DNA from: Triops longicaudatus
Taxonomy: Eukaryota > Arthropoda > Branchiopoda > Notostraca > Triopsidae
DNA length: 64,000 nucleotides
Assembly: GCA_022885665.1 (NCBI GenBank)
Contig: JAGQDJ010000028.1
Span: 186,001-250,000, forward strand
Direction of reading: 5' to 3'
In this document: positions 14,401-29,042 of the stretch, one piece after another
How the letters are laid out: every line of letters begins with the position of its first letter
Numbering within the stretch: position 1 is the first letter of the stretch
Program-made: the position numbers and the translations under genes
Notes under the pieces: generated by a model
What the model was told of the DNA's origin: nothing
Seen by the model: only the letters and a program-made list of their open reading frames with translations
Database searches by the model: none

Positions 14401-15659
14401 GACACATAAACTTTTTTCGCTTTATCGGTGCGTTGCGCCGAGTGTGGGGCTTTTCGTATGGAAAATTCTTTAACGTTCTGAACGATCACGGCGATATGTG
14501 TTCTGGGGTAGGGGGAATCCTAAACGGAATGCCAATATCGACTTTTTGTGTTAGTAGCTGTTTCACAGAAGGTGCCGTTTAGTTAAAACGATTGCGAAAA
14601 ACAGGGTACTTGAGACGAATATGGCTTCCACAGAGAACAATAGGAGTGGAGAGGACGTCGGAAATAACAAACATCCAATAATTGCCGTCAAGTTCTATGA
14701 TCTTTTCCGTGGCAGAAAAGCTCGTAGGTTTGATCTTTCGCTCCAATAACTTTCGTGTCAGTGTGTCTTTCGTGTTATTTCAGACTGATGAACTCCATAA
14801 GGGTGCAGGGTCAGCAGCTTGTGCTGTTTAGATAGGTTGTAGGTACGGGAAAGGCTATGGGCAGCCACAGGGTAGTTTACACTCATCCACAACGGCACCC
14901 CCAGGGATTTTTTTTTTTTCCAAAGACAAGAGATTTAGTCAAGCAGAATTTCCAGCTTGCGATGGTAAGCGCGATGCTACGTTTCTACTTTATCCCATTG
15001 CACTATCTTTGCATACGATGGATTGTTTTCAGTTAAGTTGCCCCTGTTTTTCCTGTCCTTGCCCCTTGACACACTTGTGATAAAGGACCAAGTCCACTTG
15101 ACAACAGTGAGGACGACTTTCCAGCACTACATCGTGGTGCTCGAAAACATTAATGAGCTACTATCGTCGTTAGTCGTAGCACAGATGATTTTTCAGTTTT
15201 TGCTCCTCACGCCAAGTGCTCTAGCTCAGATGTAGAGATTTTACAGGAGGACGTACCGCAAACGGTCGAGCCTAGAAAAAGACAAGATGAAATTTTTTAG
15301 AGACTGACTCATAACTCACCCAAACAAAGAAATTCGACACTGCACGCTTTTAATCATGACTTTTGAGCTCACGTTTCTGGGTAAATTTAAGAGCACTCTT
15401 ATTCTACGTTGAAGATGGTAGTACTCGAGAAATATTTAATCAATCTCTTTTGTCATTGTGAAGTCTTACTGCTGATCTTTGACCTGGTAACCAATTGATA
15501 AGCAAATGGCCTACTTACCATTACTGTAATGAACGGGATAATAAACGTGATCCCTGGTTCATATATATCACCCAATGAGTACCCTGATCGTAATTGATAT
15601 TTCATACATGGATATTTCACAATAAGAAACAGCCTAAATATAGCAGAGTCAAGCTATTT

Positions 15660-15680
15660 CTGGTGTGCAAAGCACACCAG
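15660..15680. repeat. Perfect 9-bp stem-loop
   Basis: The arms ctggtgtgc and gcacaccag are exact inverse complements around a 3-nt AAA loop. The stem is too short for a microRNA precursor. It stands alone in intergenic DNA with no gene next to it, so no role is assigned. Confidence 0.6.
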
Positions 15681-16830
15681 TAAGGCAAACTGTCATCAGT
15701 GTTTTCATCTTGTCGTGTTCAAAAGGTTTGCCTACGGCCGTTCTTCCTTTCTTGCGTTAAATGATCCCTAGCTTTTATGTTAGTATCGTGAGAGAGAGTA
15801 TTAAATCTAATATCGATCTGTCGCTAAATTGTCACAAAAAACGTGATATAGAAAAATGTTACTGGGGCAGTCGAAGACTTCAAATAAGACTTCCGTAACG
15901 TCACCTTTTTATGGTGAGCAAGAAGGATTTTTTTACAACCCGAGAAATATCTTTTCTGGAACTGCGTCATGCGTCATTGGATTTAGTTTCCCCTATTGGA
16001 CGAAGAAAAGGATTTAGATGATTAGCTCTACAATTTCGAAAATTCGTTTTACAAATATGCGTGAAATAGCGTCGTTTAAGCCCTTGGGTTTTTGGTTTAT
16101 ATCACAAAAGGAGCTGCCTGGCTTGCATAGCGTGTCATACACGGTACCAAGGACACCGTCCACGCCCATTGGTTGACAAGGGAGTCGAACGAAAAAGTAC
16201 GAATCTTTCTTTTGATGGATAAGTCAACTCATATGTGCAAGAACGAACATTTCCAGCACTGTTTTCCAACAGTAAACAGTTTCGTTACGTTCAGCTGTTG
16301 TGTCGTAATACAAATGTAATAATTAGAAACAAAGTCGGTGTTTTTCCACTCTCCTTTTTCCAACATGATAAGCTAATGCTGTGAAGCTCATAAAGCTAAT
16401 GGGTCTATGAATGTACAGCACGGCATGTGTACACAAGTTTTGTGGGTGTGGCGGAACTTATTGTGCAGAAATTAGCTAACCCTCACTAAGTGCGTGTGTA
16501 AATTTTCCCAACATACGAGTGTAAAACAGCTGTTATTCTTTCATCCGTTTTTAGTGGGAGTGTGGACATAATGTCGCCAATCTTTAAGATTGAACATATG
16601 ATTCGAGGAAGTGCATGCTATCTAATGCGAAGTCTGCCAATTACTGCACCTGCTGCGCAATGTAGGATGCAGGAGATTGAAGAGCGAGCGTTTTGTTGAA
16701 AGTTCAATCGAGGAGATTTCTATAGTGGAGATTGGTCGTATTTCTGTTCGGAGCTTGCCTAAACGTACAACAGCAGCAATATTTCCCATCGATCCGGTGG
16801 AAAAAGCATCTACTTCTTGGTCTGCGAGCG

Positions 16831-16883
16831 TTTCTCTTTCTCCCTCTCTCGCGCTCACACATACACAAATATACACACTCTCT
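16831..16883. repeat. Pyrimidine-rich tract running into CA-rich tract
   Basis: A CT-rich stretch passes directly into an impure CA/TA microsatellite. It is low-complexity intergenic DNA. Open frames crossing it show only low-complexity Ser/Leu/Thr residues and are not taken as genes. Confidence 0.6.
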
Positions 16884-19800
16884 GTTCAATCGTTTTCGTA
16901 ACGTAGCAGCAAACTAAGAAATGTGTACAAGAATCTCACCAAAGTCGTTTCGAAAATCAGCAACCAAATCCTTTATCGGTATACTAACAGTCCTATTATG
17001 TGGAATGGATACCCTCAATGCAAATCTTGCTCTGGGACGCTGCCCAGCCAAGATTTACTCTTGTACCAGAAGTAAGAGAAAAAAAAAAAACAGTAGCCAT
17101 CTAACAAAAATGTAAAAAATAAAGTACATAAGAAGACTCACATATACACAAATCGACCTATTACTGAATTTAATATTTAAGCTTGGTAGACCTGCTGCAT
17201 TTGTTTGAAAGCCTGCTGCATTAAGTGCTGCTTACTGAGAAATAGTTGTTCTGCAGGAGAAACAATCACATGGGAACAATGTTATTATCATGTAACTTGT
17301 TGTCCGCGAGAAGAAATTTCTGACGTAAAAATCCACGGTTATGTTACGATCGGAATACATCCGCAATTCAATTTGCCCTTGTCAAACTCTCAAGTTGAAA
17401 GTCATTGGGTAATAATCCTTTCACGGTATTCAAAAGACAGAATTCCATAGGATTTATCTGTTTGTTCCTTCCTGTTACCTATCATTACACAAAAGTGGAA
17501 ATTTCCGTATTCCTGAGCACCTTGTCTCTATATCGCGGTGGACTTGAATGGACACTGAATACCACACACTATTTTTGAAATGATAATATGGCATTCTCCC
17601 TTTTACCCCTACACGGTTTAACCGGTTAGCGCTATAACTGCACACGACTTACGTCAAAAAGCTTAACGTCTTTGTATTTATTTTTTTTTTTTTTAATTGG
17701 TGCTGATTTGTAGTAAATGACTGTTTCCCGTCTCCAAAAAGGAACGGAAAATAAGGTGTTTCTTATAGAAGTTGATAAACACCTAGTCAAAATATGTATT
17801 CTATATACATATATTAAAGTCCATATTTATCGATTATAGCCGCTATTTTGTGTTTTATCGTAGTAACCGGTTTGGTCAACTGGTGTAGCATCCATTCGCG
17901 GATCTAACAGATAAAAGTACGTCTACTGTGTACAGTAAAGGGAAGAAAGAGAGCATGTAATTGCAGAATCTTTGTTAACAGAAAAGATGCGAAAGCAAAC
18001 AAGTGGACTCCGTTCCGTAATGGGCACATAATTCCTTCTCGCTTGGTAAAGAAATCAGATATAGCTACACCACTTTTCCTGGCACCATTTACTCAGGCGA
18101 GGATAGGTCATCTAGAAACAGAAAAAGACGCGGTAATGTCTCCTGCGAAATTGTACACTTTGACATCCCTGTTGCCTTGGTTTCCTGGCTCGCTTGCAGA
18201 AAGGCACACGAGATCCCGTTTATCTTTTAATTTATCTACTTACGGGGACTTTTTTTCTCCACTTTGGGAGTCATGTACTACCTTCAGAAGTTTTTCAGTG
18301 TAGATGGCACGATTGGGAGCCGTTGTGGCACTTAAACGTTGCAGATAATATTAATTTCTTCCCCGGTTTCTTGCTTTTTCCATTCTTCTTTCATGAATGA
18401 TAGTGCCTTAACCCTGGCTTGAGAAAAAAGGAAAGATTGGCTGAAAAATGCTTTATACCGTCCAGATTTTAAAAATGACAGAAACACATGTAGCGTCTTT
18501 CTGAGAAAAGCTTCATATATTTTCACAACTTCACCTATCGGCCTTCAAAAAAAAAAATTGTTGAGTGGCTTAAAGCTTCAAGACTTAAACGCGCTATTCC
18601 AATAAAATAGTCAAATTCTTTGCGCTAGTGAAAGTCTTAGAAAAAGAGCACACAGGTGGGAAATCCACCGAAAGGTAAAAGATCGCCGCGGCTTATATAA
18701 TAAGTTTATCATATAAGCTCACAAGGTAACAACATCAATATTAGCAAATAACAAAGCTTTCATTCTTCTTAGCTTCCTTGGATGAAAAAAGGACTCTTAG
18801 CTTTTGTGTAAAAAAAGTGCCCACTCACCGCGTTTGCTTGTTAAATGGTAAATTGTAAATATGTCGAACTAGGAGACACATTCTATCTTCCTATTGCAAG
18901 GCGACACTTTCTTCTGACAAAAAGGCAATTCTCAAGCACCCTTTGTTTTCCCGCTCCGTAAGCTGGAATGTAAATTGCTTTATTACGTTACCATGGGAGA
19001 AACTTTTCGCCTTTAGTTTTGCATAGCTTGTCGAGAGCTTCACATTTCTGTCATTCCCAGTCCAAGACACAAGCCAAGTTCGTTATTTACGAGATAGATG
19101 TCCCAAACTAATTATCATATAGTCCAGGAAACCACTTAAAATATGCCTTGTGATCCAATCCATCTTAGATAAATCCGTGAAGTTTGGGCGCTGCAGCTGT
19201 TCCACATAGCGAAAATCCTTTGCGCACCAATTTCGGTTTGTATGCTCACTGTACCGTTACTGCCGAAAGATCTTGCTTTCTACGCGACTAGTCGAGTCGT
19301 CCAACTAGTAATAGCTAGCAACTACTCTCATACTGAAACCTGGTTTGAATGCCAAGGTTTGGGTTGTCTGGCCGTGCGAAGCGCAGACGCCGTCCGTTTG
19401 GAGTAACACTGAAGCGACCTTCCTTCCGTCGTACGGTCAACGCTTCCAAGCCTGTCGCCAAGCCTAGTGCATGTCACACGGCGAGCTGGGAGGTAACCAG
19501 GTTCTAAAAGCCCGCGTTTTGCGTGCCTTGAGTCCGTGATAGGCTTGTGGAAAGGCATGTACCTCTTATCATCAAGATTTCAGAGAAGGCATTTCTTCCC
19601 ACATTTATTTATTCCTTAACCGCTGTATACAAGTACTTACAGATGAAAGATACACACGTTTTTCAAGTGTATAAATGTAATTGGAGTGCTTGTTTAGCAG
19701 AAGAGCTCTCTTTGCGGCGAAAGCAAAAATAATTTTATAACTTTTTATGGGCTACTGGCGAGTAAGAACGCGACGCTCCTTGAAATAGGAAATCTGGCTC

Positions 19801-22800
19801 GAGCTCAATTATAAGTTGCTCTCGTTTGGCGGGCGCAGTTGGATACCCCATTAAGACGTTCTATAGGGTTGTTCGTATAGCGGGTTCCATTGTTGAGAGT
19901 TTTTATTTTATTGCGCTGCAGTCTCCAAGAAGTAACCAGTACTGCAGAGCACAAAGAAAAGGACAGAACGTTTTACGTAGGAGACAAAGTGAAAGAGATA
20001 GAGAGTTTCAGCTCCGTTGTTGAACAGGGTGAACCATCTCATCCGTTGGCGTCAGCTTCAATCAATAGCAGGCCGTGTGGATGGGTAACAGACGTGACAG
20101 GGAAAGGGCAAACGCGTGTTGGGAATATGTGAGAGCGACTTGCGAGCCAGGAGTTAGTACACCGAGATAGAAGAGCAATATTATAGGATTGTGCATCCGT
20201 GGAAACTATAGCGACAGGGAAACCATTGAACACCAGTATTTTTTATTTTTTCTGCACATTTTCTCAAACCCCTCCTTAGCTGAGAACCTGTCCAGTTGCT
20301 AGAGTAGCGAAACTGGGTTCGGTTTAGGTTCTAAAGTTTAAGTGCTGTAGAGCACTTGAGAGTTTGACAAGTCAAGAGTTTCCAATCTGAAACGAAACTT
20401 ATACTGCATCCTTGCGGTGTGTAAACTTCTTTAGAATAAGAAGCGTAACTTAAACTCACGCATTCCGAAATGGAGGAATGTTACTTGCAAATGTCCTTGG
20501 AACCGAACTAAAAGCAGCACCGAAATATTTGGTTGAGAATATTTGGTCTAGTTTAATTAGAACTCTTCATTAACAGAACCCAACCTGGAGCAATTTGTAT
20601 TATTCACCCCCCAAAAGAAAAAAAAGTATCTCACTGAATGAACAGCATCGGAGATGTTCGCAGAAATATTGTTCAGCTCAGCGAATAGGTCATAATTTAA
20701 CACATTAATTTGACTGAAAGGAACATATTGGAAGCGCTGGATCCTGCAGCTCCTGCAAGAGGAGAGAAAATTACTTTAAGTCATTTCGTGGACAAATATT
20801 AGTCGCTGTCACCTAGCGTACATCTTTTACACGTTGCCACCCTTGCTACGCAAGCTAGCTCCCGGTAACACTTGGAACTGTGATCCAAAACAGCTTCACG
20901 TGATGTGAAAGATTTCACGAACTGAAGGTATTCTGGTGGGAGTAGTCAAGATACAGTACGTTTCGTCTTTCTTAGATCTTTAGCATGAAGCATTTGAACT
21001 TGAAAAGAAAATTGCTTGGGTGTCAGAGAAGAAAAAAATGCTGTCTTTAAAAGTTAATAGTTATACTAAAGCCAACGTCTTTTTACTTGGCATTTCCGGC
21101 AATTTGGTGTGCGTTCCTGGCTACAGCCCTTCGGCATGCAAGTTCCTCAAATGTCGGAGGAGATGAGTTTTTAATTAGCAGCTTCAAATTTGCTCAAGGA
21201 GGGCAAGGATGCCATTGTAAACAGCTAGGCTAGGATTTGTGCAAGTTTTACCTTATACTATTTTACAACGTGAAAGGACCTTTTTCCCTTATAAACTAAC
21301 AGCCCTTGTATCTTGTGCTGTTACGCAGATTTCTCAAGCAATACATGTTATGCAACGTTATAAAACATGTACTTTTTAAGCCCCAGAAACGCAGTCGACG
21401 AAGTATCTTTTATACCTTTATAAAAATAAAACATAACGACCTTCAGATGCAAGGATTTCAGAAATTATAAGCATTTATTTCTAAAGAGTTAATATGGCAG
21501 AGAAAATTCTGATGATTTCCTCGTACGTGAGGGAAACATTAATGGACCTGTCAATACCAGTTTGCTCGTGCGAAGATTCCATTGTAGATGTTCTTGCAAT
21601 GCATACTGAGTCCTAAATTGAAACCAAGGTGGTGTGTTGGCAGTAAACAAAGCGTAGCCTGCACAGTCATAAAATTGGAATATTTGGGCATTAGATTCAT
21701 TATGTGGTTTTACGGCGGAGCGAAACTACTGGTAGGTATACGGCAAACGCTCAGGATTTAATCATCGTATTTAACAGGTGTGAACCCAAAACCGAATAGA
21801 GACTGAACTTGTGAATCTCTGGTTTCAGAATTAGGCAAGTGCTGCAGAAGGAGCCATGAAATCGTACGAAGAACATAAGCTTGCTCGGAGATTCATAATT
21901 GCTTGCATTGTGCAAGCTCTATACAAAAGATACGCTCAAACCTATCCAAGCAACAATACACGCAGCGTTCAGAACAGTTGCAGTGAAGTTCTTACTCTCT
22001 CAAATTTTCAATATATATGTATGTGGCCCTTCCTCAACGTCGGTGTCATATCAATAACGAAAACTAAGAGCGAACAGGCATTTGTTTGTACGTTTCTGCT
22101 TGCCGCAAAAAAGAAACAAACAAGAGTTACCGAAAAGCGAAGTAAAGGAAATTAAACGACAATTCAGACTTCAGCTATTTTGAATGGAGAAGTAGAAGCC
22201 AAGACCAATGTCCTGTCTAATAGTGTGACATGTCTCTTGCAAGGAGACAGAACTTCAGGTAGAAAGGGCAAAATATCTGAAGTAGCGGGTAGGGCCAAGA
22301 TTCGTATCGCAAAATGTATGGATGGTCGTTCTTCATCTAGTGTTAGAAAATACAAGAAATATGACAGCAGGTTTGAGTCACTTTTCCTGCTGTACCCAGA
22401 AAGGGTTATTTGTATCGGAAATGTGGCAGCTGCTTGGCGGTAGGTCTAATCTATTGTCGCCTTGGGCCGGAAACAGCATCTGCGCAATGCTGGCGAAAAG
22501 CGAGGACAATAATGCAGTTGGAGTGGTTTCTCTATTGTTCCTAAAACGTCTTCCAAAAATGGGAGCAAGAAGGCACATATACAGTATTTCCTCGGTATAT
22601 ATTGCTGGGTACGTTTTACTCTCACTGTAAAAAGCTAGAGAATTTTACAACGCTTCGGTTTCAGAATGACGCGAAAATCTCATATATATTATTTGATGGG
22701 ATAAAGGGAAACTCGGAGCTCATCGGAACCCCGGCTGAGGCCGTGCTGGGTTTTAAACATGATGTCCGAACCCCGGAACTCCATGGACATTTTTATTGAG

Positions 22801-25800
22801 CTGTAATAGACCAAGGCATTGAAGGGGTGTCATGAAGAACACGAAATGAAAAAATGCCTCGGCGCGTTCTGTTAAGCTGCATAAAAAAACAACAGCTTGA
22901 CATTTTTCCACCAAGCTACAAATCGATGACGGCTCTATAGAGACGGCCACCAAGCTAACAACCACACTCGAGGAGATGATCGTTGTCAAACAACAGAGTG
23001 GAATACTACCCGCAGTATTTCTTTTTTTTTCAAAGGATGAGTTCTTTCAGTGCGTAAATTGCTGCAAAAGAGTTGCCCGTGTTGAACGTTTTTAGAGGAA
23101 GGATTATATAGATTTGATGTTGTGCAAGCAAAAAATGTGTACGCTATCGGAAACCGTGTTAAAAATAAGGCAAGTGTACACAACAAACGCGCTAAAAGGA
23201 AGGAAACCGGAACGGATGGTTTCTGACAAACAATCTGATTAGTGGGATAAAAGCAATGGATGTATAGTAGGACAAGCAGGGTTTACAAGTAGAATCGTTC
23301 GAGATAGGCTGCTGCAAGATAAGATTTTGTGCAGACATAGTAAAAAAAAAGTCCTAATTGGTTTATGAAGAACAATACTGTGGAAATTAGCCAGAAAACA
23401 ACGTGTTTTTTCGCCTCTTTTTTTCTCGTACTCCCTGGTGATAATAATGCAACTAATATTACCCGACCAAACAAGTGAGTCAACAATTCTGGGATTCTGT
23501 CAGAAGTGGTTTGTGCTCCCTTGACGTTTGCTTCATTTCATGCTCTAATACGGCGCTGGCCGATGAAAAACTTGCTTCCAGAAGACAAATAACCTTCCCT
23601 GTGAGATTTCAGAGCGACTTTGTTATAATTGTGTAATCGATTCTTAATTTTTGAGCATCTTGTTGACAGTTTCGATTTCCTATAGTAGAGTAGTTAATGC
23701 AATTAGGCTGAATTCCAGTTAAACCGGTGATTCCGGTGAACTACTCTTCTAAACCCTGTAAAGTGACTTGCAATATGGATGATGGCGTCACTTAAACGAG
23801 CTTCCATGTATCAATAATCTGTCAAAAGGAGAATGTGCTGACGAGCTGATTTTCTTTTATGTTGTGTAGTAAACTGATGCTCTCGTCTAATTGTGAGAAA
23901 ACTTAGAGTTTAAGAGCGCCTCATTTATTTTGAGCTGGCAGCAATAGTAATGCAAGTAACAAAACTTGGTCTGCCGAAACTGAATTGAAGTTGAACAACA
24001 TAGACAAGCTGGAAATTTTGTGGCTGTTAAAATTATACATGTTGTGTTAGCAACAATGACTTTCAGAAATTAATTTTTTACAGTATTTCATGACGCTTCC
24101 ACGAGTTCACAAACACTGTAATTTAAAGCCACCCACGCAAATGTGCATAATTGTTGGAGAATATCCTCGTGGCATAGGAAAGGAAAAAAGGTCCATTGCA
24201 GTAAGGTCCAGACAAAAAGGTCCATCTAATATAAATCCTTTATATTCTTTACGTATATTCTTAGTTTCATACCAAAGCGGCTAATATGAAATACAGAAAT
24301 TTCATTTGGCCCCTTTTCCTCCCGTCGCCAGGATAATAATCACAGCACAGTACAATACTTCCGCATCCTCACTGAAAACCTAGATGTGCTTTTAGAACGG
24401 AAATTCTTCCCCGTGACGTTTTCCCTTTTTCTTTTCACAAATGAAATGTAGCATCATGTTCGGTGAACATGTCTATAAGAGTAGAATTCAATAAAGAAGA
24501 CGAAGGAATTGGTGCAAGAACTTTTTTAAGACGTAAATCATTTTTTTTTTCTTTTTACCTTCAAGGTACCAGCTTTTCGTCTCCAGGGTCCACCTTGGAG
24601 CCCAACTACCAAAATCTGTGCCCTTTCTATCGAACGGCTTTCTTGCACAACAAAGTAATCTGAAACCTGTAACAGACTATTTCCTTCATCTTCATTTTGT
24701 TGTAACTTGTATCTTCGACGTGAAAGGTCACGTTTAGATGAAATTTAATAAACGACTCGTTCTGCCCAATTAAACAAGTCGTGTACGTAAAGCACTGGAC
24801 TTGAGAATAATTCGTTAGACAGACCTATTTAGGAACATGTAGAGCAGATATTTCACAAGTTTGGGTGAAACAATGCCCAAGGCAAGTCTCGAGGCTCAAC
24901 TCGGTTATATTACATTTGAAGCAGGCATTTCGGTATAAATCTGTGTTCGCGGCTTCGCGGTCGTCTTTCCCTGAGCGTCTTAATTGCCACGAGTCGAGTG
25001 TCGTTCATTAAAGGGACTGTGAGATTTTCGTCTACTGGAGGCCGGCCAGATTGTATGTTACTGCCAACGTTCCTAATGAAAGTCATTATCGTAGCTGCCA
25101 AGCAACCTGATCTCTAGATTTCTTTGTATCTTTTAGTTGGATTTAGCAACACTAGAAATGAACCAGGTAACTCTGTTGGACAGTCAACGTACTTTTTCTC
25201 TTTGCATTTAGTGCTTACAAAAGTGTGGCAACTTAACTTCTTTAGTAGAGAAAGTCGTGTCGCTTAGAGATGCTCACATATCCGTTGAATGCTGTGACAA
25301 ACTTGAAACACTTGAGTTAAAGAACTTGTACTTCATCTTCCGTAGTTAATTTCAAAGTAAAGACAAATAATGCATCATTGTGTGTAACACAATGCACACG
25401 GATACTAGAAACACATCCCATACTACGAATTACGCTAACAAGTTATGCAAGCCGGTGTTTTGTTTACTTGGATGCGAGGAGCGAAATGAATGTTTCAGCG
25501 TTGCACAAATCTTTAAATAACCTTAGCAGAAAGAAGACTTACTATCTCGTAGTTACACATACGTACATACATTCACGATCTATCAAAGTTGAAATACCTA
25601 CGCAAAATTTGAGATCGTGATCTCTTCATCAATTCATGAAAACCTCTCGCATGAATAACTTGCACATCGATGCCATAATGCCAATTCAACCTGACACTTT
25701 TGACGCAATCGTACTCAGTGACCTAACATGCCTCATACCAGACGTGACCTCAGTGTTACCAAGAAACGATGACTGTTCGAATGCTATGAAAGCGTCAACA

Positions 25801-28800
25801 ATCATCTAATGAAAGCCCGGCTTTCAAACTGGGGATATCCCGACCTTTACTATGCAAACGGCTATGAGGTCGACAAGAAATGCAGATCGTTCACGCGGGA
25901 GACCTCAGTAGTAACCACAAGCGAAAGGAGCTTGCTTCCACAATACCAAAGGCACGATTTCTCTAATGGCTTAATGATTTTGAAGATGAATTGCTTTTAC
26001 ATTGCTATCATAAAGCTTTGAAGTATAAAACATAAGCATGAATTGTCAACAAAGAAAGACTAACCAAACTAGTCGCTTCAAGCGGCAATAGACGTCAAAT
26101 AGCTCTTTAATCTTCAAGAATCTTTAACATTAAACACAAAAGGTAACATTCACCAAAATTCCAAGGATGAATGGACTAAAAAACTCAGCACGACAAGGTT
26201 AAGGCTGTCACGTCAAGAGAATGGCAAATTTTGTTCCACGAGACAACGCTCCGTCAAATTTTTGACAGAACATAAGTTATTAACTGGTTGCTTTATGAAA
26301 CTTAGCAGTTTCTCTCGTTAATTTACTTTTGCGGACCAAGTTATGTATCATAAGTCAGCGGAAAGTTACAAATTCTTCGGCTCTAGAAGATTTTATGTGT
26401 AAGTATTACGCATTAAGCCCAGATCGGTTAAAGATAATGCAGCTAAGCGATGGATTGTAATACGTGAGACCCTTTACAAAAACTTTTCTACTAAATTGCA
26501 GGGAAACTCGTTTTGGTTTATGCATGCTAGTGCTGCGTTCTTCCGAACTTGAATACTCAAGACTGAATAATCCATCCTGTATTTTTTTCTTGCTATAGCA
26601 CGCTTATAAAGGTTATCATGTAAAATTACCATGAAAGTTACTGCACACAGTTCTGGTAAAAAATGTATATTTTTATTGGAAAAGAGTCGCCCTTGTCTTC
26701 TTTTTGTATTTATATGCCGGTTGTGCTTTTCGACATTACTGCATAACGCAAGACACAATATTGTCCGTTTTTTTTAGTATATATCCTAGAGGATATCGAT
26801 CAACCAACGACACAGGTTATCAAGACCAAAAAGACAATGAAGACATGGCCTTTGTACTGGATGTGTTTTATTCGCTCACTGCAATTTTCTTGTTCCGCGC
26901 TGCCCCAGCAACTGCGTTCAACTAAAGCGCGAGGCTATACTGGAACAGAAAACGGAACCTCCCTTAGAATTTCTAAACAGAAAAAGAGTACTTAAGCTAT
27001 AGAAAGGATGGATCGATAGGTACAAGGAAAAGAGTGGCGACTGGCGTATTGCTACAAAGGAGAAAGATGGATAGCCATCATCTTGTGCCCCTTTCCCGAC
27101 AATGATGCCAATAGCTCCCACTTGATTTCCAGCCCTTAAGCCAAAACCGAACTTGTCCCCATATTCATGCCCCTATAGTTCTTTCCCGTGACCTTCTAGT
27201 TGGGGTTCTTCTGCTAGGGGGATAAGTGAACGAGCTGGTGCAGATTAACTTCATTAAAGCAGACAAGAAGGTTAAATAAGGGTAGGGCCTTATACATCTT
27301 TCCTGCGGTTTTGTTATAGACATACGGGTCGTTGGTAGGAAGACAGCCAGACTCCTGCCAACAACGAAACGCGGCACTGCAGTATGCATGCCGCTGGACT
27401 ACGAAAATTTATCTGCAGCAAGGGAATGTTAACTTAGTTGCATAATTTCTTCCTACTATAGAAGAGGTCTTCATGTGAAAAAGATTTGCGTTTTGCGCTC
27501 CACCTACCACACGCGTTCCTTTGATGATCCGCGAAGTCTGCTGCCTGAACTATTTGCTACTGATTTATTTTACACCCAACCTCCACGCCCCCAGCGCTGA
27601 TCGCGTGATCGCCATAAATTTAAATTGGTCGTAATTCGTAGTCCCAGGGTATTAAACAATATCGCTGTATTGGGCGCTAAGACCCAAACTGATGGATCCA
27701 AGCAAGGGGAAGCTTCACCAGGTTACGTTTCACGTGACAGAACAGGCTAAAGCATTAGATTTTTTCGTAGCTCTCCGCATCTCGTCCCTCGTTCGGATGA
27801 ACCTGATAAACACGTAACTTGCATGCAGGCTCCCTACTTTATTCGAGCGAAATAGAGCAGCTCCTCGAATCCAAAGCCAGCCCAGTCATTCTTTTACATT
27901 TCGTGGAGGGGAATTGAATAAGAGAGTGAATGCCTGTGACAAAGCTATTCATTCCTTTCGAGAAGAAGTCCTAACAACGATGAGCGCTTTGAACAGCGCC
28001 CCTGGAAGAAGAAAAGGGAGAATCGAATATGTGTGAGAAGTACAAGGCATTGGAGGAAAACTTGCCAAGACATAAACAAGTCGGACTGGTCGACTAGCTT
28101 GTTGATTAAGACAGAAGCATCTCCCCTGCGACCCAAGACCAGGGGACAAGGACGCGGGGTGTAATAAAAGAAAGGTCTTTGCTCAAGATTGCATCGTGCG
28201 CCCTTCATGCATGCTGATACGAAATTACTGGCATGTCTTATTTATGTTATATATGGCCTATGCATCAGGTCTCATCTTCTTATGCGTAGTAAAAATGTTG
28301 AGAATTTTATATATGCCCTTATGTTGTGCCGCAGACTGTTTGCAGAATTCTTATCAGATATCTCAACAAGCTTTTCGGCTCATTTGTTAACTGCCGAAAA
28401 AAACTTCCAAGCGCAGGGCAAAAACGGTTTCTGTATTTATTTTAAGCATAGTTTCAAGACATCGAAGAGGAAAGCGTAGTCATAACTAAAGTTAAGAATA
28501 CCGAGCGGACAATCTGTCGCTTATATTACGCAAGTCAATGAATCTCCTTCGCACAGTTGCGGTTTCTCCCTGCCTCGTAACCACCAAGGAATGCAAACAC
28601 CGCCAAAGACCACTATTTCTTTCTCCTTTTTTTAAAGCTCACCTTTTCTTCCGTTTTCGAGAGAAGCAGAGGGAAGGCCAAAACCACTTTTACACCGACA
28701 TATGTAGTATCCTTATCTTTGCACAGGGCGAGAGTGCAGGCGTGGTTTTACCATGATCTAAACATAAATTTCCTAAGGTAAAATGTAGGCACCTTCCCAC

Positions 28801-28958
28801 TTCCGATATGCTGTCACACGCTATAAAAGTACTAGAGGCCAGAGGGAAACAAAACTTAAACTAAAGAATATATGCAATTATGCACCTTCTAATGAATAAT
28901 TCAAGCCATACACGAAAAATAACTGTTTCATAACGGGAGCAGCACATATAGGCCAGCC

Positions 28959-28964
28959 TTTATT
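28959..28964 (-). terminator. Polyadenylation signal of the AAGAB gene
   Basis: The plus strand reads TTTATT, which is AATAAA on the minus strand. It begins about 80 nt past the AAGAB stop codon, a normal 3' UTR distance in a compact animal gene. Confidence 0.6.
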
Positions 28965-29042
28965 GACGATTTAACAAAGATAAATACAAAAGGTTTCCGA
29001 ATATGGTCTAACAAATACAGACATATTTGTGAACGTAGAAAA

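Larger units (their letters stand above)
1..28950. other. Gene desert, left flank
   Basis: No exon or RNA gene can be supported in this 29 kb stretch. Open frames are short, overlap one another on both strands and resemble no family I recognise. The longest ATG-started one is 1900-2448 on the plus strand (182 codons), and two antisense frames overlap it. I looked for tRNA A and B boxes, reverse transcriptase and transposase motifs and long terminal or inverted repeats and found none convincing. What is visible is simple sequence: an AT-rich trinucleotide run near 2527, a 29-nt A run at 11370 and a pyrimidine/CA tract near 16831. It could hold distal regulatory DNA, long introns of a gene outside the window, or decayed repeats. 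Confidence 0.6.

Noticed and set aside
17860..17915. tRNA-like A box (tggtgtagc)
   Set aside because: No matching B box or cloverleaf stems could be found downstream.
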